A DNA stretch of 39,519 bases from UBA1412 sp964609795 (lineage in GTDB: Bacteria > Verrucomicrobiota > Verrucomicrobiia > Limisphaerales > UBA1412), in assembly GCA_964609795.1 (NCBI GenBank), contig CAZSTC010000016.1:1-39519 (forward strand), given 5' to 3'. Shown here one piece after another: positions 23,645-31,804 of this stretch; the first letter of the stretch is position 1; every line of letters begins with the position of its first letter. The translations under genes were made by a program, and so were the position numbers. The notes under the pieces are model-generated. The model was not told the DNA's origin, searched no databases, and saw only the letters and a list, made by a program, of their open reading frames with translations.

Positions 23645-24925
23645 CTAGTGACCGCAGGAAGAGCCGCAGCTCCCGCCGTGATCGTGATCATGATGCTCGC
23701 AGGCTGAACCGGTGGATTGGAGGCTGCCTTTGAGGTAAGCCTCTACGGCTGCCCTGGCTTCGCCGGTGGCTCCCATGACGACTTTCACGTTACGGCTTTC
23801 GAATATCTCAATCGCGCCGCCGCCCATGCCGCTGGCGATCACGACGTTGACGCCCAGATCGGCCAGGAAGTTCGGCAGGAATCCCGGCTTGTGGCCTGGA
23901 TTGGGGACCGGTTCCTCTTTGGTGATGACGCCATCCTTGACGGTGAAAATTCTGAATGTTTCGCAGTGGCCGAAGTGTTCTTCGATTTGAGTTCCCTTGC
24001 AGGGGAGCGCAATTACCGCATTTACCTTTTCCGCGGCGCTTTCGGTATGGAGAGCACCGGGGCAGCAGCCATGGTCATGGCCGTCGGGAGCCTCAAGCAA
24101 GGTTTCCAGGAGGCCCGCGGCGGTACTGAGCCCTTCGCATTCCACCGATTCAATGGCGCCGTGATCGCAGGCCTTCGCGAAGCGTGGATCAATGGGGAGC
24201 TTGCCCAGAACAGGGAGTTTATGTTTTTTGGCCGTTGCGTCGATACGGCTTTCCCCGAAGACATGGTATTTCTTGCCGTTATCCGGGCATTCAAAGTAGG
24301 ACATATTCTCGACCAGGCCGAGAATGGGAATCTTCATCATGTTGGCCATGTTGACGGCTTTAGCGACAATCATGGAGACCAGTTCCTGCGGAGAGGTTAC
24401 GACGATAATTCCGCTCAGGGGCAGGGATTGGAAAACGGTGAGGGGTACATCGCCGGTGCCCGGGGGCAGATCGACAAAGAAGAAATCGACTTCGCCCCAG
24501 ATCACATCTTTCCAGAATTGTTTGACCGTGTTGGCGAGGACCGGACCGCGCCAGACGACCGGGTCGGTATCGTTGGGCAGGAGCAGGTTGATGGAGACGA
24601 CGCTGATACCGGTTTTACTCTTGGAGGGGAAGACGCCCGTCTCGGCGATGCTCAGCTTCTCGGTAACGCCGAAAGCCTTGGGAATGGAGGGACCGGTGAC
24701 GTCGGCATCCAGAATCGCGGTCTTATAGCCGCGCTTGCGCATGGCGACAGCCAGGAGCGAGGTCACGAGAGATTTGCCGACACCGCCTTTGCCGCTGACG
24801 ACGCCGATGACTTTTTTGATCTGGCTCAGATCGTGTGGTTTTTCGGATAAATCAACAGCCTTTTCCGAGCAGCCTTGGCTGCAGCTGCTGCAATCTGAGT
24901 TGCAGGATGATGTGTTGTTTGACAT
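23645..24925 (-). CDS. Mrp/NBP35-type P-loop ATPase fused to a NifX/NifB-type domain (Orp9-like)
   Basis: 426 residues in three parts. The N-terminal ~25 residues are Cys-rich (SSCNSDCSSCSQGCSEK). Residues ~36-275 are an Mrp ATPase with the deviant Walker A motif GKGGVGKS, DADVTGPSIP, DLPPGTGD, and an ENMSYFECPD segment where many Mrp proteins keep CxxC. Residues ~300-405 are a dinitrogenase iron-molybdenum cofactor-type domain (IEEHFGHCETFRIF...). The C-terminus is His/Cys-rich (ACEHHDHDHGGSCGSSCGH). Mrp ATPases act as Fe-S cluster carriers, and the NifX-type domain binds metal-sulfur clusters. An Mrp/NifX fusion together with MinD-ferredoxin ATPases is the composition of the orp operon of sulfate reducers. 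It is the last gene of a five-gene minus-strand run and is followed by a terminator. Confidence 0.9.
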   Translation of the reverse strand: MSNNTSSCNSDCSSCSQGCSEKAVDLSEKPHDLSQIKKVIGVVSGKGGVGKSLVTSLLAVAMRKRGYKTAILDADVTGPSIPKAFGVTEKLSIAETGVFPSKSKTGISVVSINLLLPNDTDPVVWRGPVLANTVKQFWKDVIWGEVDFFFVDLPPGTGDVPLTVFQSLPLSGIIVVTSPQELVSMIVAKAVNMANMMKIPILGLVENMSYFECPDNGKKYHVFGESRIDATAKKHKLPVLGKLPIDPRFAKACDHGAIESVECEGLSTAAGLLETLLEAPDGHDHGCCPGALHTESAAEKVNAVIALPCKGTQIEEHFGHCETFRIFTVKDGVITKEEPVPNPGHKPGFLPNFLADLGVNVVIASGMGGGAIEIFESRNVKVVMGATGEARAAVEAYLKGSLQSTGSACEHHDHDHGGSCGSSCGH

Positions 24926-24962
24926 ATATCTGTAATTAAAAAGCGTTATTCTAAATACTATT

Positions 24963-25793
24963 TTAGAGGGTGAGCTCAGCTCCTGCCTGAATATAGCGGA
25001 TTTGATCTCCCATGAGAATTCTTAGTTTCCTGTAGGCCTCCAGACCCGTGCAGTGGCAGGTATAGTAACGGGTGGGCCAGGCCAGGAGTGCCTTGGCAAT
25101 CGCTTCAATGGTTTCATCGGGTTCGGTTGCACCGCTTGAGGGGATAGAGAGGTGGAAGCCGCCAATGACAGCATCCATGGGAGCTCCGGCCAGCTGAATC
25201 GCCTGCTCAATGATGTTGATGATGCCCCGGTGAGAACAGCCCGAGATCAGGATGTTTTTGCCGCCCTGATTGATGATGAGGTTCTGCTCATGGGAGAAGG
25301 AATCAGGAACCAGCTCTCCCTCTTCGCGGCGGAGCAGATTCTGATTGGAGCTCGCCTCGTATTTATGGCCCGGGACCGATGAAAAAAGGAGCAATCCCTT
25401 GCCGACTGAGAAATCGCCCTTGAGGAGATTCACCCGCGGGTTGAGCTTGATCATCGGGTCGATGCCGATGGGGTAGATTCCGTTTCCGTTTTGGTTACGC
25501 CGGGAGAAATGTTCGCCGAAGGCTTTTTCGTGCATATAGATGGGGGCCTTCCGGTTGACTTCCAGGAAGCTCATGAGGCCGCCGCCGTGGTCAAAATGTC
25601 CATGGGAGAGAATGGCCAAATCCACCAGGGCCAGGTTAATCCTCAGGAGATGAGCATTTTTCAGGAAACTTCCGCTTTGACCGGTATCAAATAGGATTCT
25701 GCCAGCTTTGGTCTGAATGTGAAGACTCAAGCCGTGTTCGCAGGCAAACTCCGGGCTGAGCGCCGTATTTTCCATGAGGACGCTGATTTTCAT
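24963..25793 (-). CDS. Metallo-beta-lactamase fold hydrolase (MJ0296/DHPPP synthase-like group)
   Basis: 276 residues starting MKISVLMENTALSPEFACEHG. The metal site HGHFDHGGG (~residues 64-72) is intact, with further ligands likely in GCSHRGIIN (~186) and the C-terminal YTCHCTG (~246). This subgroup of short MBL proteins is annotated near 7,8-dihydropterin-6-methyl-4-(beta-D-ribofuranosyl)-aminobenzene-5'-phosphate synthase, but the reaction of bacterial members is mostly unknown. It begins one base after the stop of the MinD/ferredoxin ATPase gene, so it is translationally coupled to the ORP-like cluster and probably serves the same pathway. The long upstream extension to 25970 lies inside the neighbour and is rejected. 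Confidence 0.85.
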   Translation of the reverse strand: MKISVLMENTALSPEFACEHGLSLHIQTKAGRILFDTGQSGSFLKNAHLLRINLALVDLAILSHGHFDHGGGLMSFLEVNRKAPIYMHEKAFGEHFSRRNQNGNGIYPIGIDPMIKLNPRVNLLKGDFSVGKGLLLFSSVPGHKYEASSNQNLLRREEGELVPDSFSHEQNLIINQGGKNILISGCSHRGIINIIEQAIQLAGAPMDAVIGGFHLSIPSSGATEPDETIEAIAKALLAWPTRYYTCHCTGLEAYRKLRILMGDQIRYIQAGAELTL

Positions 25794-25794
25794 C

Positions 25795-26670
25795 TTATGA
25801 GGCCAGCTCCATGAGCCGGGTAATATTTTGATAAATGGTTTCGATGGCCGCCTGGGCCGGTCCGGGCACCTGGCTGATGCAGAGGCCCTGATTAATTGCG
25901 CGATTGACCGTAGTGTCGAAGGGAATTCTGCCGACACAGGGGATATCCTCGCGCGAACAAAAAGCTTCAATTTCGCGAGTCCGCTCGGGGTTCAGATCAT
26001 ATTTATTAATGCAGACAGCGCAGCTCAATTGAAAATTGCGGGCTGTTTTGACGACCCGCTCCAGATCGCTGATTCCCGAAAGAGAGGGTTCGGCAACAAA
26101 CAGGACCGTATCGACACCGCTTAAAGAGGCGATCACGGGGCAGCCGATTCCCGGTGAGCCGTCAATGATGGCGAGAGTTGTTTCTTCCGGGGCCGACTCT
26201 TTCATCCGTTTTTTGACCTCTGAGACCAGTTTGCCGGAGTTGCCGCTGCCGGTCTTTAATTGAGCCGTAGAGAAGATTGATTCAGGGTTGGCATAGAGCA
26301 TGAGCTCTCCGGTAACGGCGGGAACTGACTCGATTGCATGAAGAGGGCAGAGCTCAATGCAGAGGCTGCAGCCTTCGCAGGCGAGGGGATCGACTTCGTA
26401 GCGGTTGTTCTCGAAAGTGATGGCGTTAAAGCGGCAGTTCTCCATACAGATACCACAGGGCTTGCATTTATCCTGATCGATCTTCGCCTTTGGCAGACCA
26501 TAAAAATTGGAGGTTTCGGGAGCCTCGCTCTTGCGGTTGATCAGATGCAGGTTGGGGGCATCCACGTCGCAATCGGCATAGGCACGGGCCCGGGATAGAT
26601 AAATAAAGGCACCGGAAAGGGTGGTTTTACCCGTTCCGCCTTTGCCGCTCAAGATGAGAAGTTGTTTCAT
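25795..26670 (-). CDS. MinD-superfamily ATPase with inserted ferredoxin domain (Orp3/4-like), copy 2
   Basis: 291 residues. Deviant Walker A motif LSGKGGTGKTT at residues 6-16; DCDVDAPNLHL (~38) is the A' region. Two inserted 4Fe-4S motifs follow, CKPCGICMENCRFNA (~70) and CEGCSLCIELCPLHA (~97), and the ATPase resumes with IIDGSPGIGCPV (~166). This fold pairs ATP hydrolysis with an on-board bacterial-type ferredoxin. It is paralogous to the gene immediately upstream, and the two probably form a heterodimer, as proposed for the Orp ATPases. The start codon overlaps the stop of the upstream gene (ATGA), indicating coupled translation. Cytoplasmic. Confidence 0.92.
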   Translation of the reverse strand: MKQLLILSGKGGTGKTTLSGAFIYLSRARAYADCDVDAPNLHLINRKSEAPETSNFYGLPKAKIDQDKCKPCGICMENCRFNAITFENNRYEVDPLACEGCSLCIELCPLHAIESVPAVTGELMLYANPESIFSTAQLKTGSGNSGKLVSEVKKRMKESAPEETTLAIIDGSPGIGCPVIASLSGVDTVLFVAEPSLSGISDLERVVKTARNFQLSCAVCINKYDLNPERTREIEAFCSREDIPCVGRIPFDTTVNRAINQGLCISQVPGPAQAAIETIYQNITRLMELAS

Positions 26671-27515
26671 GCGCAGAGCCTTTTGATTTCCAGGGTGATG
26701 GTGCTCAGGAGTTCCCGGAAGAGTTTTTCATAGGAAGGCAGGCGGCGGACGGCGATTTCGCCATCCGAGTTCAAGCGGCCCATTTCGTAATCAAAGGGGA
26801 TGGATGCCAGAATGGGATAATGATTTTGGCGGCAGAAGGTCTCGGAGGGGTTTTCCTCCCCGGTGCATTTATTGAGAACGACTCCGAAGGGTTTCTGGAA
26901 TATTTTTGCCAGATTGCAGACGCACTCCAGATTATGCATCCCGAAGAGGGTCGGCTCGGCCACCAGGAGGCAGTAGTCGGCGTCTCTGATGCTTTCCATC
27001 ACGGTGCAGGCGCTGCCCGGCGGGCAATCCAGAACGACGAGTCCCTCTTCCTCTTTCACGATTTGCAGGAGCCGATGGATGATCGGCACGCCGGAGGCGA
27101 TCCCCGTATTCATGATACCGCTTAAGATCGTTACCGCCCCGGAGGGGCCCCGTTTGATGGAGCCGATATTCTTGGGAACGTCCTGAATCGCTTTCTGCGG
27201 GCAGAGCCGGGTGCAACCGCCGCAGGAGTGGCATATCCCGGGAAAGAGAAAAGGTTGGTTATTGATGTAGGCCAGAGCGTTGAATTTGCAGAAATCGACA
27301 CAGACACGGCATCCATTGCAGAGATTCCAATTAAATTGTGGAATCAGGACGTCGACCGGGGTGGACTCCACCTTTTCCGGCCGAAAGAAGAGATGCCCAT
27401 TGGGCTCCTCCACGTCGCAATCGACGTAGAGGGCCTGGGCTGCTGCGGCGGCCAGGTTCACGGAGACCAGCGTTTTACCGGTGCCGCCTTTGCCGCTTAA
27501 AACTGCAATGCGCAT
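26667..27515 (-). CDS. MinD-superfamily ATPase with inserted ferredoxin domain (Orp3/4-like), copy 1
   Basis: 282 residues from MRIAVLSGKGGTGKT, with the deviant Walker A directly at the N-terminus. DCDVEEPNGHLF (~31) is the A' region. The inserted ferredoxin has CNGCRVCVDFCKFNA (~66) and CHSCGGCTRLCPQKA (~93). The ATPase continues with VVLDCPPGSACTVMESI (~160), and CVNKYD-like specificity is replaced by VVLNKCTGE. Its partner is the overlapping downstream paralogue. In sulfate reducers related ATPases belong to the ORP complex around a Mo-Cu NifX-like protein. It begins 10 bp after the stop of the DUF134-NifX fusion. A longer start at 27560 would overlap that gene and is not needed. Confidence 0.92.
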   Translation of the reverse strand: MRIAVLSGKGGTGKTLVSVNLAAAAAQALYVDCDVEEPNGHLFFRPEKVESTPVDVLIPQFNWNLCNGCRVCVDFCKFNALAYINNQPFLFPGICHSCGGCTRLCPQKAIQDVPKNIGSIKRGPSGAVTILSGIMNTGIASGVPIIHRLLQIVKEEEGLVVLDCPPGSACTVMESIRDADYCLLVAEPTLFGMHNLECVCNLAKIFQKPFGVVLNKCTGEENPSETFCRQNHYPILASIPFDYEMGRLNSDGEIAVRRLPSYEKLFRELLSTITLEIKRLCA

Positions 27516-27525
27516 CGTACGGGCC

Positions 27526-28284
27526 TCAAGGACGGTGGTGGAAGCCCGGGTGGATATCACTTAAAATGGATAGGTTACCGGCTTTGAAAGAGGCGATATT
27601 TTCGCTCAGACTTTCGCCCTGGGTTTTGTAGAGAGTAATTCCGGCTTTATTCAAAACCTGCGCTGCGTTTTCTCCGCAACGGGGTGTCAGGACCGATTTT
27701 ATACCCTGGTCCACCAGGATCTGAGAGGCTTTGATCCCGGCGCCCCCGGGGCTGTTGGCCGCGGAGTTCTCCAGGAACTCGGTTGTATCGGTGTCTGTAT
27801 CCACCAGCGCAAAGAACGGAGCACGTCCGAAAGAAGCGCAAACAGTGGCTTTATCTTCGAGAACGGGAATAGCTATTTTCATAGAATTATTTTTTTGTTC
27901 AGGTTTAGGGTTAGAAGGTGAAACGCTGCTTATTTGAAGACGGGGGCAGCAGCGCCGCCGGCAGTGAGGAGGGAAATCTCCCTGGCAGAGTGAAAAATGG
28001 CCGCCCTGAATCCGCAGGTATTTTCCGTGGACCAGAGACTCGGATAACTTTTCCCGGGCCTTTTCGTAAATGCTTTGGACCGTGGTGCGTGCGACCTGCA
28101 TCTGCTCGCTGCATTCCTGCTGCGTCATTTTCTCTAAATCGATCAGACGAAGGGTCTCATACTCCTCAATCGTCATGACGATGACCGAATCCCTGCCGGG
28201 GCAGCCGACATTGTTTGCCACGGGGCCGAACGTATTCGTGCCGGGCAATTTGCAGACTCTTCTGTTTTTTTTAGGTCGGGACAT
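27526..28284 (-). CDS. DUF134 HTH regulator fused to a NifX/ORP-type metal-cofactor domain
   Basis: 252 residues. Residues ~1-115 are a DUF134-type DNA-binding unit: the entry RPKKNRRVCKLPGTNTFGP, then VIVMTIEEYETLRLIDLEKM and the sigma4-like helix-turn-helix TQQECSEQMQVARTTVQSIYEKAREKL, plus a HCRRRCCPR cluster. After a linker, residues ~131-235 form a dinitrogenase iron-molybdenum cofactor domain (MKIAIPVLEDKATVCASFGRAPFF ... GIKASQILVDQGIKSVLTPRCGENA). In ORP-type clusters these two functions can occur as separate genes; here they are joined, so the putative cluster-binding domain could control DNA binding (inference). It is first in the operon behind a strong promoter, so autoregulation is likely. 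Confidence 0.9.
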   Translation of the reverse strand: MSRPKKNRRVCKLPGTNTFGPVANNVGCPGRDSVIVMTIEEYETLRLIDLEKMTQQECSEQMQVARTTVQSIYEKAREKLSESLVHGKYLRIQGGHFSLCQGDFPPHCRRRCCPRLQISSVSPSNPKPEQKNNSMKIAIPVLEDKATVCASFGRAPFFALVDTDTDTTEFLENSAANSPGGAGIKASQILVDQGIKSVLTPRCGENAAQVLNKAGITLYKTQGESLSENIASFKAGNLSILSDIHPGFHHRP

Positions 28285-28358
28285 AAAAACCGTAACCAAA
28301 CGCAGGCCTGGAGAACTCCGGCATCAATCACGTAGAAGGAGTCCCCGCGCCAAGGAAA

Positions 28359-28386
28359 AGGATAGCCTATTTCTGGCATATGTCAA
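28359..28386 (-). promoter_or_regulatory. Strong sigma70-type promoter of the ORP-like operon
   Basis: On the minus strand TTGACA (28386-28381) and TATCCT (28364-28359) are spaced by 16 bp. The leader to ATG 28284 is ~68 nt and contains a GGACTCC...GGAGTTC inverted repeat. Confidence 0.75.
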
Positions 28387-28400
28387 TAACTTCTCCCGGA

Positions 28401-28421
28401 AAAACTCTCATGAGAGCTTTT
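28401..28421. promoter_or_regulatory. Palindrome in the ORP/tricorn divergent promoter region
   Basis: CTCTCATGAGAG (28405-28416) is a perfect 12-bp palindrome flanked by AAAA and CTTTTT. It lies just upstream of the ORP promoter's -35 box and within the tricorn gene's upstream region. It could be an operator or an early terminator of plus-strand transcripts. Confidence 0.35.
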
Positions 28422-28472
28422 TCTCATCTTTTGGATTGTCTGAAAAGGCCCTTCTCGGATAGACTCTTCCTC

Positions 28473-31400
28473 ATGATTGAACGGATAAGATTTGTATTGG
28501 CTCTGGTTGCGGTTTCGCTTCTGGCTGCAGAGAGTACACCCGCCCGGGGAGCAGAGACGCCGGAGAGTGAAGAGGCGCGGCTTTTGAGGTTCCCGGCCAT
28601 TCACGGGGAGCAGGTGGTCTTTTCCTACTCGGGAGATCTTTATACGGTCGGCATTCAGGGAGGAATTGCCCGGCGCCTGACCTCGGATGTCGGGTACGAG
28701 ATTTTCCCCAAATTTTCCCCCGATGGTAAAACAATCGCCTTTACGGGACAATATGACGGCAACAGCGAAGTCTACCTGATGCCGGCTCAGGGAGGTGAAC
28801 CGCAGCGGATCAGTTGGACGCCGACCTTGGGACGCGATGATATTTCCGACCGGATGGGGCCCAACAATATCGTGATGGGCTGGAAGGGGAGTGAAGGGGT
28901 GATTTTCCGCTCTCGGGGTCTGGAGTTCAATGACTGGAAAGGCCGGCTCCTGGTAGCACCGACAGATGGCGGTATGACGACTCAACTGCCTTTCTCGCGC
29001 GGTGGATGGTGCTCCCTCTCTCCGGACGGCAAAAAACTGGCCTACAACCGGGTGTTTCGCGAATTCCGGACCTGGAAGCGCTATCGTGGCGGTCAGGCTG
29101 ATGATATCTGGGTCTATGATTTCGAGACCGGCCAAAGCGAGAATATCACTCAGAACCCGGCACAGGATATTTTCCCGATGTGGTACGGGAACAAGATTTA
29201 CTTCGTTTCAGACCGCGATGAGATCAAGCGGATGAACCTCTACAGCTACGACCTGGGCACCAAAGAGACCCGCAGGCATACCGATTTCGTCGAATACGAC
29301 GTGAAGTATCCCTCTTTGTGCGATCGGACAATCGCTTTCGAGAATGGCGGCTTTATTTACAAGGTGAATCTGGATGCTGCCGAACCGGCAGCGGAGAAGA
29401 TCACGGTTCAACTGGCTGAAGATCACTCCCAGCGCCGGAGCCGTCTGCGGGATGTGAGCGGCATGGTCGCCAGCTTTGACGTTTCCCCGGATGGCAAACG
29501 GGCCGTGTTCGGTGCCCGCGGAGATATCTTCACCATCCCGGTGAAGTACGGGGAGACCCGGAATCTGACGACGAGCTCCGGGGTACATGAACGGGATGTG
29601 ACCTGGTCACCCGACGGCAAATGGATTGCCTATATCTCGGATGTCTCTGGCGAGGATGAGATATGGATTCAACCCCAGGACGGCAAGAATCCGGCCCGGC
29701 AGGTGACCCAGGGCGGCACGGTCTATAAGTATGCGCCGCAATGGTCGCCGGACAGTCTGAAAATCGCCTGGACCGATCGCTCGCAAAAGCTCAAATACGT
29801 AGAGGTGGAAAGCGGCAAGGTAACCGAAGCGGCTTATTCGCCCAAGTGGGAGATCACGGACTTCAACTGGTCGCCCGATTCCCTGTGGCTCACCTGGGCA
29901 CACCCGGAAGAAGAGGGTGTCTCGCGCATCTATCTCTATTCGCTGGAGAGCGGAGTCGCCAGCCCGGTGACCGATCTCTGGTATCCCTGCCAGTCGCCGC
30001 TTTTCAGCAAAGACGGCAAATATCTCTTCTTTGTCTCTTCGCGCGATTTCTCGCCGGTCAGCAGCCAGATCGAGTTCAATTACGCCTATTTCGATATGGA
30101 ACGCATCTATCTGGTGACACTGGCGGCCGATACTCCCTCACCCTTCAAGCCTCTGAGCGACGAGGCTACCGCGGGCACTGAGGAGAAGAAGGAAGATAAA
30201 GAGGTGAAAGAGGCCAAAGCGGAAGCCTCGAAAGTGAAACCGATCAAGGTGGACCTGGAGGGAATCGCCGGACGTATTGCGGCGGTTCCGGGCCCGGCCT
30301 CGAGCTATTACAATCTCGCGAGCCTGGAAGATAAATTATTCTATCAGCGCAGCGGCTCCCGGGATTCCCGCAGCTCTTTCGTAGTCTATGATTTCAAGGA
30401 ACGCAAGGAGACCGACCTGGGCTCCATCAGCAGCTTCACGATTGCCGCTCAGGGCAAGAAGATGCTCGTCAGAGACGGGAGTTCCTACGGGATCATCGAT
30501 ATTCCTTCGGGTAAAGTGGAGCTCAAGGAGAGGCTCAACCTGAGCGGTCTGGAAGTGACGCTCAACCTGCAGGAAGAGTGGAAGCAGATCTTCAATGAAT
30601 GTTGGCGGCAGATGCGCGACTATATGTTCGACCCGAACCTGCACGGTGTGGATTGGAAGCTGATGCGCGAGCGCTACTCACGGCTTTTGGATGCCGTCAA
30701 TGTCCGCCAGGACCTGACCTACGTGATCGGCGAGATGATTGGCGAGCTCAGTATCGGCCATTCCTACGTGGGCGATGGCGATTATGCCAAGCCTGTACGG
30801 ATACCGGTGGGGCTTCTGGGAGCCGATATCGTGAAGGAACCTGAGACGGGCGCTTTCCGCATCGTGAAAATATACCCCGGCCAGAACTGGGCACCGGACC
30901 TGCGTTCGCCGCTGACTGAAATCGGCGTCAATGCCAGGGAAGGCGATTATATTCTCTCGATCAACGGCAAGCCTTCGGGTGAGATTAATAATATCTACGA
31001 AGCGCTCAATAACACTGCCGGTAAGCAGGTGACCCTTTGCCTGAATGCCCGGCCGGAGACCGAGGGTAGCCGCGAAGTGGTCGTGATCCCGACGGGCGAC
31101 GAGCAGGGACTGCGCTATTTCAACTGGGTGGAAGGCAATATCCAAAAAGTGAATCAAGCCACCGGCGGCCGTGTTGGCTACATCCATATTCCCGATATGG
31201 GGGTGCCGGGCATGAACGAATTCGTGAAGCATTTCTATCCGCAATTGACCAAGGAAGCGCTCATCATCGACGTGCGCGGCAATGGCGGCGGAAATGTTTC
31301 GCCGCAGATCACTGAGCGGCTCCTGCGCGAGCCGGTCATGGTGAGGATCGCCCGCAATACGACTCCCGGCTGGGAGCCTGCAGGGATGCAGGTGGGCCCG

Positions 31401-31775
31401 AAGGTCTGCCTGCTGGATGAGCTCTCGGCCTCTGATGGGGATATTTTCTCCTATCGCTTCAGGCACTACAAACTGGGACCGCTCGTCGGCAAGCGCTCCT
31501 GGGGCGGCGTGGTTGGGATTCGCGGGAGCCTGCCGCTGCTCGATGGTGGCACTCTGCGCAAACCTGAATTCTCACGCTATGACCTGGAAGGCAAGGAGTG
31601 GATTATGGAAGGTCACGGTGTGGACCCGGATATCGAGGTGGAGAATGACCCGGCCCGTGAATTCCTGGGCGAGGATGCTCAGCTCAGCCGCGGTATTGAA
31701 GAGGTGCTCAAGGCGTTGGAAACCCAGCGGGTGCAGATACCGCCTCCGCCTGCCTATCCCGATAAATCCAAATAA
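28473..31775 (+). CDS. Tricorn-like protease (PD40 propellers, PDZ, S41 serine peptidase), exported
   Basis: About 1100 residues from ATG 28473, with a signal peptide (FVLALVAVSLLAAESTPARGAE). The N-terminal ~550 residues hold two beta-propellers with repeated FSPDGKTIAFTG, LSPDGKKLAYN, VSPDGKRAVFG and WSPDGKWIAYI phrases. Then come an acidic/basic Lys-Glu linker (~570-590), a helical core with IGHSYVGDGD (~761-770, the catalytic His area) and a PDZ domain (~795-880). The S41 peptidase core has VDVRGNGGG and the nucleophile region LSASDGD (~982-987). Length and order match archaeal tricorn and its bacterial homologues, which degrade oligopeptides into di- to tetrapeptides. The signal peptide puts it in the periplasm or outside. 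An upstream start at 28380 would add residues before the signal peptide and is rejected. Confidence 0.93.
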   Translation: MIERIRFVLALVAVSLLAAESTPARGAETPESEEARLLRFPAIHGEQVVFSYSGDLYTVGIQGGIARRLTSDVGYEIFPKFSPDGKTIAFTGQYDGNSEVYLMPAQGGEPQRISWTPTLGRDDISDRMGPNNIVMGWKGSEGVIFRSRGLEFNDWKGRLLVAPTDGGMTTQLPFSRGGWCSLSPDGKKLAYNRVFREFRTWKRYRGGQADDIWVYDFETGQSENITQNPAQDIFPMWYGNKIYFVSDRDEIKRMNLYSYDLGTKETRRHTDFVEYDVKYPSLCDRTIAFENGGFIYKVNLDAAEPAAEKITVQLAEDHSQRRSRLRDVSGMVASFDVSPDGKRAVFGARGDIFTIPVKYGETRNLTTSSGVHERDVTWSPDGKWIAYISDVSGEDEIWIQPQDGKNPARQVTQGGTVYKYAPQWSPDSLKIAWTDRSQKLKYVEVESGKVTEAAYSPKWEITDFNWSPDSLWLTWAHPEEEGVSRIYLYSLESGVASPVTDLWYPCQSPLFSKDGKYLFFVSSRDFSPVSSQIEFNYAYFDMERIYLVTLAADTPSPFKPLSDEATAGTEEKKEDKEVKEAKAEASKVKPIKVDLEGIAGRIAAVPGPASSYYNLASLEDKLFYQRSGSRDSRSSFVVYDFKERKETDLGSISSFTIAAQGKKMLVRDGSSYGIIDIPSGKVELKERLNLSGLEVTLNLQEEWKQIFNECWRQMRDYMFDPNLHGVDWKLMRERYSRLLDAVNVRQDLTYVIGEMIGELSIGHSYVGDGDYAKPVRIPVGLLGADIVKEPETGAFRIVKIYPGQNWAPDLRSPLTEIGVNAREGDYILSINGKPSGEINNIYEALNNTAGKQVTLCLNARPETEGSREVVVIPTGDEQGLRYFNWVEGNIQKVNQATGGRVGYIHIPDMGVPGMNEFVKHFYPQLTKEALIIDVRGNGGGNVSPQITERLLREPVMVRIARNTTPGWEPAGMQVGPKVCLLDELSASDGDIFSYRFRHYKLGPLVGKRSWGGVVGIRGSLPLLDGGTLRKPEFSRYDLEGKEWIMEGHGVDPDIEVENDPAREFLGEDAQLSRGIEEVLKALETQRVQIPPPPAYPDKSK

Positions 31776-31804
31776 GGGGCAGAGCGATAATTGAAAGAAG
31801 ACTC

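Noticed and set aside
24963..25970. Longer form of the MBL-fold protein beginning at 25970
   Set aside because: The extension lies within the MinD/ferredoxin ATPase gene and does not look like part of the fold; ATG 25793 begins the domain.
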